Position numbers and translations under genes: made by a program
Shown here: piece by piece, positions 10,862 to 22,790 of the stretch
Layout of the letters: every line of letters begins with the position of its first letter
Numbering within the stretch: position 1 is the first letter of the stretch
Assembly (NCBI GenBank): GCA_020740775.1
Contig: JAHEWK010000011.1
Location: 2,108,001 to 2,172,000 of the forward strand
Length of the DNA stretch: 64,000 bases
Direction of reading: 5' to 3'
DNA from: Ilyonectria destructans
Lineage: Eukaryota; Ascomycota; Sordariomycetes; Hypocreales; Nectriaceae
Notes under the pieces: generated by a model
Databases searched by the model: none
Seen by the model: only the letters and a program-made list of their open reading frames with translations
Told to the model about the DNA's origin: nothing

Positions 10862-13498
10862 ATGAATGGGAGCTTGGCTGATACGTCCGCCCTGGACGCA
10901 GGTTAGTCCCCATCATCTGTTGTTGCTCCCCTTGACACGGCTCATGTCCAACACTCGCCCGCAGTCGACTATGACCCTATAGACCACCTCAACCTCCTCT
11001 TCTCGCACCCGTCCGCCGTCTCGTCCATCAGCCGGGTGTCCAAGACCCTCCAGAGCCACCAGAATGCTCTCTCGACCGACATCTCCGCCCTCGAGACCGC
11101 CCAGGCGTACGGGCCCGACTCCAGCCTCGAGCGCATGCAGTCAGCGCAGGTTGAGCTCGCCCAGCTCTTCCGCAAGATCGAGACGGTGCGGTCGCGCGCC
11201 ATCGAGACGGAACAGAACATCACGTCGATGACGGCCGACATCAAGAGACTCGATGGGACCAAGAAGAACCTCACGCTCAGCATGACGGCCCTCAAGCGGC
11301 TGCAGATGCTGACCACGGCGTACGAGCAGCTCAGGGGTTTGGCTAAGACGCGGCAGTACCGGGAGTGCGCGGGGCTTCTGCAGGCCGTGTTGCAACTTAT
11401 GAAGCATTTCAACAGCTACCGAAGCATCGAGCAGATTGCCACCCTGAGCCGCGGCGTCTCTGAGCTGCAGCGCGAGCTTCTAGAGCAGGTCTGCGAGGAC
11501 TTTGAGATGGCCTTTGCCAAGGGCGAGGTCGGCGCTCGTAGGGGCACGCTTGTGGAGGCATGCCTCGTCATGGATGCTCTGGGCGACTCGGCCAAGGCGC
11601 GGCTCATGACGTGGTACGTCAACACCGAGCTCCGCGAGTATCGACAGGTGTTCCGGGGCAACGACGAGGCAGGCAGCCTAGACAATATCGGCAGGCGGTA
11701 TGCGTGGTTTAAGCGGATGATGAAGACGCACGACGACGAGCACGCCATGATCTTCCCACAGCATTGGAGAGCCAATGAGACACTGGCGGCGGCGTTCTGC
11801 GACGGGACTCGGGATGACTTCAAGGGCATCTTGGAGCGGAGCATGCGGCGGACGGACGGCAACAAGATCGACGTCAACCTGCTTTTGAGTTGCTTGCAAG
11901 AGACGCTCGACTTTGAGCAAAGCCTCGAGAAGCGGTTCGCGACGTCTTCACGGGCGAGCATTGACACGCTCAGCTCGGTAGAGGAGAAGACGCACAGTTT
12001 CCACGGACTCATCTCGGTTGCGTTCGAGCCGTACCTGAGCCTTTGGGTTGATTCACAGGACAAGCAGCTCGCGACGATGATACCCAAGTATCGCAACCAG
12101 CCACACATCCCCCCCGACGAGGAATTCTCACCACAGGCGGTCATCACGTCTGCGATTGAGCTCTTCCACTTCTACAAACTTACTCTTTCGCAATGCGCAA
12201 AGCTGTCTACCAGCGAACGCCTACTGGACCTGTCAAAGACGCTGGCCAAGTACCTGGACGAGTACGCGCAGCAGGTGTTGCTACACACGCTGCAGAGCGG
12301 TGGAGCACAGGGTCCTACGATTCAAGACGTGGTGCTGGTCCTCAACACGGCGGATTTCTGGCACACCAACACGAACCAGCTAGAGGAGAGTATCAAGAAG
12401 CGCATCGACAGCGAGCTCGTGCCCAAGGTTGACCTGTCGTCGCAGTCGGATGCGTTCCTGGGGGTGGCGAGCGCTTCGGTGCTGGCGCTCGTGCGAACAG
12501 TGGAGGTGGAGTGTGAAGGCGTGTGGCGGGAGATGAGGAACACAAACTGGAGCACGATGGAGAGCGTTGTAGACCAGAGCTCGTATGTGGGCGAGCTTGT
12601 GAAGCACGTGGACACCAAAGCAGGGGAGGTGCTGTCAGTCATAACGAAGCAGCAGTATGCTCGTGCGTTCTGCGACAACCTCGTGGAGCACCTTGCGACA
12701 GGCTACATCAACAGCATCGTGCAGTGCCGACCAATATCTGAGGTCGGAGCGGAGCAGGTGCGTTTTTACAGTGCGCTGGTGTGTTAGTAAAACGACGGTG
12801 GGCAGCTAACGACGTGGTTATAGATGCTTCTGGACAAATACGTCCTTACCAAGGCGTTTGAGAAGCTGCTGATGCACCACGCGTCCAAGTCATCGCAGGA
12901 CGCGCCGCCATCAAGCTTCGTGAGACGGGTTCAGCAGTGTATGAACCGGCTAGACCCGCTGCTGAAGACGTTACAAGTGCGGCCGTCGCCTCCTGAGGGC
13001 CTGGTGCAGGCGTACCTGATCCACATCGCAGACCGGTCCGACACCAACTTCAAGAAGATGCTGGAGCTGAAGGGCGTGCGCAAGATGGACCAGGCGCACC
13101 TGATTGAGCTGTTTGGCATCCACCGCGACGGCACGCCCAACGACAAGCTAGTTGCCATCTCGCCGCTACTGGGGCCGCTCATGACGTCGTCAGGGCTGGG
13201 CGTCGGCGGAGGCAGCGGCAACGCCATGATGATGAACTCGTCGGCGGCGGCGCTGTCCTTGACGGGATCGTCGGGCGGCCCGCGGTTCGAGGCCGGGTCC
13301 CTAGGCGAGAAGCTGCTGAGCGCAGCGCGGGACATTTCGCAGAGCAGCGTCGCGGGGGCGGGGCCGAGCGGCATGGAGAAGGCCACCATCAACGAGAACC
13401 TGCGCAACTTTGGCAAGTTCTTCAAGCGTGATATTGGGTCGCTGGGGGCGAGGTTTGGGAAGAGGGACGGCAGCGTGGGAGCGGACGAGGGGCGGTGA
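10862..13498 (+). CDS. VPS53: GARP complex subunit Vps53
   Basis: Subunit of the Golgi-associated retrograde protein tether (Vps51-Vps52-Vps53-Vps54), which captures endosome-derived vesicles at the trans-Golgi. Three exons (10862-10901, 10965-12757, 12824-13498) give 835 residues, close to the yeast length. The family signature DPIDHLNLLFSHPSAVSSI follows directly after the short first exon, whose 13 codons are needed to reach an ATG. An N-terminal coiled coil (about 30-130) precedes a helical CATCHR-type body. The last exon encodes the conserved MLLDKYVLTKAFEKLL segment and a Gly/Ser-rich low-complexity stretch near the C-terminus (GVGGGSGNAMMMNSSAAA). The second intron, 66 bp, carries GTGCGT, GCTAAC and TAG. 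Confidence 0.96.
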
Positions 13499-14834
13499 CG
13501 ATGATTTGGGTGTAATTTGAGGGTGTTTACTAGATGTGATGATAGACTAGGGACAGAGAGAGCTACAGACTTGCTAGCTAAAAGTTACAGAGCCACATAT
13601 GTGCGCATATCTTTGTCAGTCTGGGTGTGTGTATCAGTTCCGAAACTCGCTCTTAGTCTCTCCCCAACAGACAGGGTCAATTAAGCGCAAAGACCCTTGT
13701 CTGCTGATTTGTCAAATACGTCAAGCACCTGGCAATGCAATTCGCGTCCAAGTAGCCAAGAAAACTAAAAAAGGTCGTCATGAAGCCCAAGATGGCGGAT
13801 CCTGTGTACCTACTGTCTGTACCTAAGGTACGCATGACCCTGCTGGATCGCAAGGCTGCACCAGGCCAGGCGTGATTAGTCAGGAATCCCATGACAGCTG
13901 CCCAAAGGGGGAACGGGGCCGGGTTCCAAATTCTGGCTCCGCCATGCCTTCCGGTTCTTGTCTTGCTATGCCATCATCGAGCATTGCGTCCACTTCACTT
14001 GATTCCAAACGCTACAGAAAATCTCCACTTGTCGCAATCCACACCCGCAACCGCAATCGCACCGCCGCCCACACCGGCACATCCACGTCCACTCCCGTGC
14101 GCCCACCTCGGCAGCCGCAGCACGCCAGCTTATAAATCGCCAGCCCAATCACCACCGCAGCGCATAACTCCGGTCGCCTGTCGTCGGTCTCCGTTGGCAG
14201 CTCGCCCTCCTCCACCGGCCGGAGCCCCCGTCGCACGCCAGTACAGTAGCTTAGAGAGGCAGGGTCCAAGCCGAAATCGCTCCCTCTCGCTCTGTCTAAG
14301 GTAGCCTGGGAAAACAACCCGGCCACTGCCTGGGCCGTAATCAATCGCCTGTCTTAGCACTGTGGCTTTCTGTGCTGTGGCATTCCGTCTTTGTCAGGTC
14401 CCGGCGGCGCTATAATCCAGCCACTACCGAATAAAGCACTGCACTCGCTATTACACCCCCCCTCTCTCCGAAAATACCCCGCCGTCGCCGTTGAGGGTCC
14501 GTACCGGATCCATCTCCGTCCATCCAATTCCGTCGTGTCGTGTCGTTTCGTGAGGCGCGGGCTTTGACGTCGATTAAGCTAAGGCAGGTCTAAAACGTGC
14601 TTGACCTGAACTGAGGTGGTTCCCAGATCGGCCTTTTTTATTTTTTATTTTTTAATACATATATATCCCCCCCCATCCACACCTCCTTCCCCCTCGCACC
14701 CCCGAAAAGCCGCCAAACTGTTCTCCTCAACTTTCCGACGGACCCTTCGCTCGAGCGCTGGGCTTTCCATTGCTGCTGCCGCCACTACCTTTCAGAAAAC
14801 CACCAGACCATCCGCTGAGATCGGCGTCAGGAAA
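13499..14834. other. Intergenic, VPS53 3' end and long TRR1 upstream region
   Basis: 1.3 kb between two plus-strand genes. The TRR1-proximal part is C/T-rich, with a T/A run ending in TACATATATAT and then eight C residues (about 14,634-14,674), followed by more pyrimidine-rich sequence. This fits a long 5' leader or promoter. Short frames of 60-140 codons show no coding character. Confidence 0.5.
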
Positions 14835-16081
14835 ATGCACAGCAAGGTTGTCAGTACGTTACCGTTGCCCCTCTACGCCCTCCATCCGCTCTCCTCCACT
14901 CGCGAGTCCATCACGATATAAAATCACAGAAACTGACATGCAACAGTCGTTGGCTCTGGGCCCGCTGCCCACACTGCCGCCATCTACTTGGCTCGCGCCG
15001 AGCTGAAGCGTACGCCCCAATCTTCAGCCTCACGACCGCCAACCCACTGACCGCGTCCACAGCTGTCCTCTATGAGGGTTTCATGGCCAACGGCATCGCG
15101 GCCGGCGGTCAATTGACCACCACCACCGATGTCGAGAACTTCCCCGGCTTCCCCGCCGGCATCATGGGCGGCGAGCTGATGGTGAGTCCTTGCTACCCCG
15201 GCCCAACCCCGAAACCAACGGCCGTCTAACGCATCCCGCTCCCGTCCAGGAAAACATGAAGCAGCAATCTGAGCGCTTCGGCACCGAAATCATCACCGAC
15301 ACCGTCGCCTCCGTCGACTTCTCCAACCGCCCCTTCAAGTACACGACCGAGTTCAGCCCCGAAGAGACCCACACCGCCGATGCCATCATCATCGCCACCG
15401 GCGCCTCCGCCCGCCGCCTGCACCTCCCCGGCGAGGACAAGTACTGGTCCAACGGCGTCTCCGCCTGCGCCGTGTGCGACGGTGCCGTGCCCATCTTCCG
15501 CAACAAGCACCTCTTCGTCGTCGGCGGTGGTGACTCGGCCGCCGAGGAGGCCACCTTCCTCACCAAGTACGCCAGCCACGTCACCGTCCTCGTCCGCCGC
15601 GACGTCCTCCGCGCCAGCAACATCATGGCCACCCGCCTGCTGAAGCATCCCAAGGTCACCGTCCGCTTCCACTCGGCCGCCAGCGAGATCAAGGGCGGCG
15701 AGGACGGCCTCATGAGCCACCTCGTTGTCAAGGACCTCAAGACCGGCGCCTTGGAGACCGTTGAGGCCAGCGGTCTCTTCTACGCCATCGGCCACGACCC
15801 CGCCACTACCCTCGTCAAGGGCCAGCTCACCATGGACGAGGATGGCTACATCCAGACCGTCCCCGGCACCACCACCACCAACGTCGAGGGTGTCTTTGCT
15901 GCCGGCGATGTCCAGGACAAGCGTTACCGACAGGCCATTACCAGTGCTGGTGAGTTCCCCCCTTTGCCAGGTCTCTATGCTACAGAACGACAGTGAGCTG
16001 ACTTGTATTTTTTTTCTTCCTCTAGGTACTGGATGTATGGCTGCCCTCGAGGCCGAAAAGTTCATTGCTGATCAGGAATGA
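14835..16081 (+). CDS. TRR1: Thioredoxin reductase
   Basis: NADPH-dependent flavoenzyme that reduces thioredoxin; cytosolic, low-molecular-weight class. Five exons (14835-14853, 14947-15009, 15063-15181, 15250-15949, 16026-16081) give 318 residues, the normal length. The FAD dinucleotide motif [19 protein letters not shown] begins at about residue 7. The redox centre is CAVC at Cys140/Cys143, the NADPH motif is [10 protein letters not shown] near 159, and the second FAD motif is [10 protein letters not shown]. The first exon carries only six complete codons. Every junction restores the family sequence (ELKPVLYEG, TSAGTGCMAA). Codon use is strongly C-ending, as in highly expressed fungal genes, which also leaves long antisense frames open. 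Confidence 0.98.
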
Positions 16082-16647
16082 CATCTGCGAGTCGACCGCA
16101 TAAATTCTTCACCCCTAGAATCTACGATAGATATATTTAGACATGACATAGATGACCAGGACACCAATTCAAACAAGAGCAGCGACAAGTCGAAGCTGTA
16201 AATTTCCGTTATGAAACATATATCATCGCTCAATTATTCATTTTCATCTATCATTTCTGTGCTTTTGTCCCGCTTTGTTTGCTCCATGTCCAACCATTTT
16301 TGCTAAACCTGTCCTGTCGCAGTTGATTTCCGTCCCAGCGGTGATGCCGCCCATTCCAAGAAATTGGGTTTCCAACATTTCCATTTCAATTCCAAACCCT
16401 TACTCCAACAGCTTCGGAACTATCCAATTCAAATTTCAGATCGCTTCATGTGTTCGTTTTAGGGTTCCATTGGGTGGGTGCAAAACCGTTGATGGCAGCT
16501 TCGGAGGGCCTGTAGAGAAACCATGACGTATCGGAATCTTTGTGGGCAGTTCCTGGGGCTCGGGGAAGCCGGCCGGTCAATGCTCAAGATCTTGAACTTT
16601 TGCCTGTCCTCTAAACTTCTCACCACCATTGGGGGCTGGAGGTTATT
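16082..16647. other. Intergenic, convergent TRR1 and UAP1 3' ends
   Basis: 566 bp between convergent stop codons, relatively AT-rich next to TRR1. No gene or repeat seen. Confidence 0.55.
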
Positions 16648-18167
16648 CTAATCGATCTCCAGCTTCGCAGGCGCGGTGAATTCCATGCTCTTGAAGTTTT
16701 TGAGGCCTTCGCCACCCTGTATTTAGTTAGTATGAAGCTCAATTTCGCCATTGTACGGGGTCAACTTACGTAGCTGATGAGAGGAGACACCTCGGCACCC
16801 TCGGCGGCCTTCTCGCCAACCACAAAAGCGCCAGCAGCCTCCAGCCAGCGCTTGCCCTGGGTCATAATGTCGAGCTTGCTGGTATCGGGGTCGTCCTCGC
16901 CAGTGCCACGAGCGTTCTTAAGAGGCGAAAACTCATCCTCACGCTTGACCTCGAAGCAAGCAAACTTGTCGATGGACAGCATGGGGAAAACGTCAAAGAC
17001 GAACTGCTCGAGCTTAATGCCGTTGGGCTTCTCAGGCTTAACAGTCTCGCCGGTCTCGAGATCGGCGAAGGGGATCTTCTTGCGGGCGACGTGGTGGGGC
17101 AGCTTGTGAGCCCACAGGGGGATGGAGTCGAGGAAGTTGAAGGAGTAGTAGTGGTTGACAATGTTGGCAGCACGGAACCGAAGAACGTCAGGCTGCTTAG
17201 GGTCGACCTCCTCAGCAGTGGCTTGGTCAATCTCGGAGTACTCGACGACATCGGGCTTGCCGTTCTTGGAGAGAATCAGGCCAACCGACTCAGTGGCGTT
17301 ACGCTTGCGGACAACCTTGGTAGCGATGTCGACGTTGAGGGCAGCAGAGAAGCCAATGAAGATGGGGTCAGCGACCTTGACGAGGCAGTTGTCGACGCAG
17401 TAGGCGTGGATGTGCTGGATTCCGCGCTTGCGCATATCCTCAAGGACACCCGAGACAACAAGGGCCTGGTAAATACCACCGTTGCCATCAGGGGCAACCG
17501 CAACCTTGCCCTTGTTCTCGAGCAGGATCTTGCCATCGTTGGAAATGCAAGGCAAAACACCCTGCTCGAAGATCTGGACATTCTCCTTGTGCAGGCCAAA
17601 GAAGTTGTTCTCCTCGAAGAACTTCTCGGTGGGGCCGCGAGTAGGGCCGCTGGTCATGACATACCAGGGGACAACGGCATCGGAGTGAGGGGTCTTCTTA
17701 GAGGCAATTTCTTGGACCCTGCGGATTCGCTCGGCCTGGACCTGGAAGAGGGACTTCTTGGAGGGAAGACCGATATCGTAGCAGCCCTTGGGGGCAGAGC
17801 TGCCGAGTCGAGTGCCCTGGCCACCGGCCATCAGAATGACAGCAACCTGCTGCTTGGAGATGAGGTCGAGACCCGAGTGGTACCACTTCTCGATGTCCTC
17901 GGTGTTGGAGTCGAGGACACTGGCGGTGGCGGATTCAGGGAGGGGCTCGAGGGTGTCGGGGGTATCAGAAGCCTTGGGAGGGTTCAAGGCGAGCTTTGTG
18001 ATTTCGTTGATACGGGCGGGGTCGAAACCCGAGAGCTGCTGGTAAAGAGCGGCGCGCTCGGCAGTGGGGAGAGAGTCGTAGAAGGTGAAGACATGGTCTT
18101 GGCCGGCCTGAGCGTACTTCTCCTTGAGCTGAGCAAGGGACTCGGCCGAGGGCTCGATGGCGACCAT
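16648..18167 (-). CDS. UAP1: UDP-N-acetylglucosamine pyrophosphorylase
   Basis: Makes UDP-GlcNAc from UTP and GlcNAc-1-phosphate, the precursor for chitin, N-glycans and GPI anchors. Two exons, 18167-16770 and 16716-16648, with a 53-bp intron (branch ACTAAC), give 488 residues. The nucleotide-binding motif [11 protein letters not shown] lies at 112-122 and is followed by [17 protein letters not shown]. The small second exon supplies the family C-terminus after LISY ([13 protein letters not shown]...). An in-frame ATG at 18215 would add 16 residues; I prefer 18167 ([10 protein letters not shown]), where similarity to the family begins. Confidence 0.96.
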
Positions 18168-19518
18168 GATGACGATGTTGGGGTATGTAGTATTTGGCGA
18201 GGTTACGGTGAGCAACGGTGAGGGAGGAAAGCAACAACTGGCGGGGTTGTCTTTGAGAGCAACCTAGAAAAGCCAATTGGGGAGGGATGGAGGGTATAGA
18301 AGCTTCACGAGCCAAGAAAGATGATGGGGATGATGGATATGAGAGAAGAAGAGGGGAGAAAGAAGGTTGGCGATGGTGGAGGCGGGCTGAATAAATACGA
18401 AGGGCCCCAGTTCTCTTCGTCAGGTCGTCAGGGACACGAGTGGGAAGGCATGACGCCTAGCTGCACCTACCCTGACCGATCTTACTTTCAAAGCGTACCT
18501 ACCTACGGAAGCAGCACGTAACACCTTACCTGAAGCTCTTTCCCCGCCACCGCCCACCAACCCACCACCACCGCTGCCGGAAGCTGATGCCCCTCCCAGT
18601 GCCCCGCCAACTGAGCGCCAACCTGCTCCCTGGACGGGACCACCAAAATGCTCGCCAACTGGGAAAACTGGCCTCTTGGCTAGCCCTGTACGGCCGCTGA
18701 TGCGCCAGCGTCACACCCAAGCCCCAAGAAGGTGCGAGCCGTAAGCCTACTGAAGCCTCCTAGCGTGCCATGCCGTGACGCTGCCACATCCTATTCGCCT
18801 GGCTGTGGTGCTGGGGAGGTAAGCCCAAAATTGAGCAAACACCGACACTTCATCTGGGTACAAGTAGTCAATGCCTGAGGAATGGTGCCAGAAGCTTTTA
18901 ACGCCATCAAGTTTGTGTGTATGTGTTTGCGTGTTTGTGTCTTTAGTGTCCTGTTGCAGAGATGTCCGTATTCCGCGGCAGCTCGTCTCAATCCCGAGCG
19001 ATCAACCACTGCCGTTCAGGGGTCCATGTCCTTCTGTCCCGCGCGCTGGCTCATTCACTGCGCCACTAGCAAGGAGCAGCCAACCTTTGGTGGGTGATGC
19101 CTTGACTACCACCTACTAACGTCCCGGTAGGACATTACATGTGGGGCCACCATCCCCTGTGGCTGTGACAGAGGCTGACAGTTGCCTGGGGATCCTGAGC
19201 CGGACTCACCAAAGCATTAGAGGGGGCTGAAAATAGCTGCTACTAGCTGACAACAGCTGAAGACATCGTGCATCCCCGGCCTTCCAGGATATTCCAGCTA
19301 GAGCCATCAGAAACGGCGGCTCAGGCTCCGGGCAGGCAGAATTCTCGACATGGCGTTCTAGATTCCCAGCCGAGAGAGACAGGACAACCATCGATGATTT
19401 AAATTGGTGACTTAAGCAGCAGTCATCAGCCAGAGCCCATACTGGAAACACTCGCCACCTTCATTCGCTGACTTGACTCTCACCTAATCCATCCATTCGT
19501 ATACGCCTTATTTCAGAG
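18168..19518. other. Divergent promoter interval, UAP1 / DNA glycosylase
   Basis: 1.35 kb between divergent starts. It contains a TACCTACCTACGG patch at about 18,496 and GTGT-rich sequence near 18,915. No coding or RNA feature that I can support. Confidence 0.5.
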
Positions 19519-20523
19519 ATGGCATCACACCATGAAGAGGAGGATGGCCGTGGGGACCAGGTTGATGAGGAAGCAGCCCAAGAGCAACCCCAATCCTCTC
19601 CCCAACCCGCAACTTTTAAGGGACGCCTCCAGCTCAGTGACTTCGCCTTCAAGTCGTCCAAGTCAGAGCTGGCCCCTAACTCTTCCGCATCAACCCTCAC
19701 GCGCCGCAAGTCTCCGCGCTTTAATCTCACCTCATCTTCAGCAACACCAAACAAGAGACCGCAAGAGGATGAGAAGGATGAGAAGGATGACAACAGTGGG
19801 AGCAATGACAACAGTGGGAGCAATGGCAACAATGGCAACAAGACAAAAAAGAAGCGAGCCCGTACCGCTGCTGGCTACGCGCCGCCCTCCACTTACGCCC
19901 ACCTCTCACTCCTCCCTGATGCCATTTCTCAAGATCTCCTTGTCCTCTTCATTGGCTTGAACCCGGGTGTCCAGACGGCCCGTACCGGACATGCTTATGC
20001 TCACCCTTCAAACCTATTCTGGAAGCTGCTCTTCTCCAGTGGCGTCACTCCACGGCTCTGCAGTCCAACCGAGGATCGCCAGATGCCCGAGCTCTATTCA
20101 CTCGGCCTCACCAACATTGTTGCTCGTCCCAGCCGCAATGGTTCCGAGCTGAGCAAGCAAGAGATGGACGAGGGTGTCGAGATCCTTCAAGAGAAGGCCC
20201 GAAAATGGCGCCCAGAATCCATCTGCGTCGTTGGGAAAAGCATCTGGGAGAGTGTCTGGCGCGTCCGCCACGGGCGTCCCGTCGGCAAGGCCTTCAAGTA
20301 CGGCTGGCAGGATACTACCGAGAACATGGGGGTCATCGACGGCGAGTGGGACGGTGCCAGGGTCTTTGTGGCAAGCAGTACGAGCGGGTTGGCAGCTACA
20401 CTGTCGCCGGCTGAAAAGCAGCGTATCTGGGGCGAACTTGGGACCTGGGTGAAGACGAGACGGGCGGAGAGAGAAACTGGAGCCGAGAAGACTGCGCCAG
20501 GACTGATATACCCGGTTGAATAA
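19519..20523 (+). CDS. G/T(U) mismatch-specific DNA glycosylase, TDG/Mug family
   Basis: Predicted to excise uracil or thymine mispaired with guanine in base excision repair; S. pombe Thp1 is the fungal model. Intronless, 334 residues. The N-terminal third is disordered and charged, with a Lys-rich segment (NKTKKKRARTA) likely to serve as NLS and DNA contact, and a low-complexity DEKDEKDDNSGSNDNSGSN stretch encoded by imperfect tandem DNA repeats. The catalytic domain starts at about 125. GLNPG at 146-150 is the first active-site motif. SSTSGLAA at 286-293 is the second, intercalation-loop motif; the bacterial counterpart has NPSGLS. The first ATG of the frame is used. Substrate preference cannot be told from sequence. 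Confidence 0.92.
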   Translation: MASHHEEEDGRGDQVDEEAAQEQPQSSPQPATFKGRLQLSDFAFKSSKSELAPNSSASTLTRRKSPRFNLTSSSATPNKRPQEDEKDEKDDNSGSNDNSGSNGNNGNKTKKKRARTAAGYAPPSTYAHLSLLPDAISQDLLVLFIGLNPGVQTARTGHAYAHPSNLFWKLLFSSGVTPRLCSPTEDRQMPELYSLGLTNIVARPSRNGSELSKQEMDEGVEILQEKARKWRPESICVVGKSIWESVWRVRHGRPVGKAFKYGWQDTTENMGVIDGEWDGARVFVASSTSGLAATLSPAEKQRIWGELGTWVKTRRAERETGAEKTAPGLIYPVE

Positions 20524-20764
20524 GAGCTCTATTTCAGGATAGCATTGGATACCACACGAGACTGTCAACTTTACAAGAAGACCACGATGATTCACAGGGA
20601 CGGGACGTCATAGTTTTGAGAATTGCTGCCATACATTGATCTTATCAAATCTAAACCGAACTCTTTTTGGAGCCAGGCTTTTCCGTATTTCGGCTGAAAA
20701 ATGGCATCCTCTCCCCAACTCCGTACGCCGGAAGTCCACCTCCAAGAAACCTTTCTCAGAGGCC

Positions 20765-22240
20765 TTACTTGCACCGCTTCTCGACCACGTTGGGTCCATT
20801 CTCCTCGTACTCCTTGCGCGAGATCCACATCTGGTGGAATGTACCCAAGCTGGCGAGAATGCTGCCGCCGATCCAGGCACCGAAGCGTCGCTCGCTCGTC
20901 AGGCCCGCAGAGTGAATCTTGATCTTGAGGCCAGGGTACATGGTCGTCAACTCGTTGTTGAGGCGGTCGTTGAAGCCGTTGATCAAGCTGGTGCTGCCGG
21001 TGACGACAACGTTGGCAAGCAGGTTGCCGCGCAGATCCACATCCACAGCGTTGAGAGCAGAGCGGATCAGCTCAGGGATCGTCTGGGCCTTGGTGAGACG
21101 GTCCGGCTCAGGGAGGGAATATCCAGCAGTCTCATCCCACATGCCCTCGGTCACTCGGAACCGCTGTTCGCGCCACATCTGGTTGTAGCCGTCGGGCATC
21201 TCAAACACTCGGCCGGGCTGCGTCTTGACGTACTCCTCGTTTCCAGGAACACTGTATCGGCCAGGGCCGCGCCACACCTCAACGACGGACTCCTTGAACT
21301 CGGTCAGAACACGCTCCTCCTCGTAAGCGCGGAAGGAGTCGTTGATCTGGAAGGGGAAGTGACGCAGGCGAACTTGGGGAGATGCCAGGGCATCAACGGG
21401 CGTCTTGTTCTCGATCATGAATGTGGGTGTCAGATCGACCTTGGGCTCCGAAGAGTCCCACAGGCTCCGAATCTGAGACGACAACCACAGGCCACCGACG
21501 GGAGACTTCTGGATGGATCGCTTAAGCACCATGCCATCGTGGATCGCCGTTACTGAGGTGTTGGCACCACCAACATCGATGACCAAGGAAGTAGCCTTGC
21601 CAGCTGCGAAAGCGGCCAACACAGGTGTGCGGCTAATCCAGAAGGCAGGGCATCCCCAGTTCTCCATGATGATCTCAATTGCCTTCTCTCGGGACTTGGG
21701 GGTGTTCCACGGTGCCTCCGTCATTAGAAGGGGGCTCTCCTGGAGGGGCTTCTCAGCTGCCTCGGCCGCATCGTCCATGGCGACGTCTCCCTCGACATCA
21801 TGGTCCTGGTCCTTGGGGTCGTCGTTCAATCCGTTCTTAGCGGGTGGTGTCTGACGCTCAGGCTGCAGTCGCTTCACCAGCATGTTCTCCCAGATTCTAG
21901 ACGCGACATCCCAGTCTTCCACCACGCTGTCTCGGTTCATGTAGTTGCGGACCTCGTAGTCGGAACGGGGGATCAAGCACTCGTCACCGAAGAGGTCGCG
22001 AGACGGCTCGCTCGTGATGTGGCCATAGAAAGAGGGGAGGATTGACTTGGGGACATCTTCGCCGGCGAAACCTGCTCGGGTGTTGCAGTAGCCGGGGTCG
22101 AGGACCAGCGCTGAGACCTCATCTACACGATCAAAACGTCAGTATGCATGCTCACGGGGAGCGACGCGCAAGGGAGCTGACGAACCTCCTCCGTAGATGT
22201 CGGTAGGCTGTACCGACGAGGAAAGAGGCTGTTGGGCCAT
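20765..22240 (-). CDS. ARP4: Actin-related protein 4 (Arp4)
   Basis: Nuclear actin-related protein shared by the NuA4 acetyltransferase, INO80 and SWR1 remodelling complexes. Two exons, 22240-22186 and 22122-20765, with a 63-bp intron, give 470 residues. Exon 1 encodes MAQQPLSSSVQPTDIYGGG; the second exon opens with DEVSALVLDPGYCNTRAGFA, the actin phosphate-1 loop region with Arp4-type changes. Phosphate-2 is LVIDVGGANTS, and the adenosine-binding motif is VVTGSTSLINGF. The C-terminus ISRKEYEENGPNVVEKRCK is diagnostic for Arp4. A divergent Asp/Glu-rich insert (DHDVEGDVAMDDAAEAAEK) sits in subdomain 2/4. Divergently arranged with MSK1. Confidence 0.95.
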
Positions 22241-22790
22241 GGTGATTGTGTAGGACGAGTCGCAACGGGTTGGTGACGGAACCAATTGGGGGATCCAGCG
22301 CGGAGAGTCGCGGGTTTTGGTGGAGATGCGCCAGGTGTTGTCGCGTTGGAACAAATTTCAGCCTTGGCCTGGTGGTTGGTGAGCTCCGCGAGCTGGACGC
22401 CTCACTTAGTTGTACGGAAGCCTCATGCTTGTGGCGGGGCCCGTGGCTGGAGGGAAGTGGGTGGCTGGTGTGCGAACCGGAAAAACCGCGGCGCTACTCG
22501 GCCGTCATAAAAAGTTCTCGTCGAAGCTCCAAAAAAGTCGCTTCTCTTCTCCCACACATGGAGCGAAAGTTCCATGCTGCTATTATGATTGTAAGTACAA
22601 GCCCTTCTCGTTCAATCCCCTCACACATTCTATCATGATGAATTGCATATCTCGCTTCAGAACCGCTGCGATTGACACAGCTTGCTGTGACTGATTACAA
22701 CCTGCCAATCTCTGATGACATTTTTACCTCTCACATTCTTTGCTTCACGTCTTGGGTCATGAACAAAAGCTAACCCAATTGACAGGTGTA
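22241..22790. other. Divergent ARP4/MSK1 promoter with MSK1 leader intron
   Basis: 550 bp between divergent starts. The MSK1 side contains a short upstream frame (22558-22590) and a probable 5'-UTR intron, annotated separately. Nothing else seen. Confidence 0.5.
22591..22785 (+). other. Probable 5'-UTR intron of MSK1, preceded by an upstream ORF
   Basis: GTAAGTAC at 22591, GCTAAC near 22769 and TTGACAG ending at 22785 form an almost ideal fungal intron of 195 bp. An upstream ATG at 22558 opens 11 codons that run to the donor. After splicing the frame reads GTG then TAA, so it would end immediately as a 12-codon uORF just before the MSK1 ATG at 22791. Retaining or removing the intron therefore changes the leader; a translational role is inference. 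Confidence 0.5.

Noticed and set aside
15226..16065. Minus-strand frame of 279 codons opposite TRR1, Gly/Asp/Val-rich
   Set aside because: Produced by the C-ending codon bias of TRR1; it also crosses TRR1 introns and has no domain.
17091..18221. Plus-strand frame of 376 codons opposite UAP1
   Set aside because: Antisense shadow of a strongly codon-biased gene.
20636..21556. Plus-strand frame of 306 codons opposite ARP4
   Set aside because: Antisense shadow; the actin-family motifs are on the minus strand.
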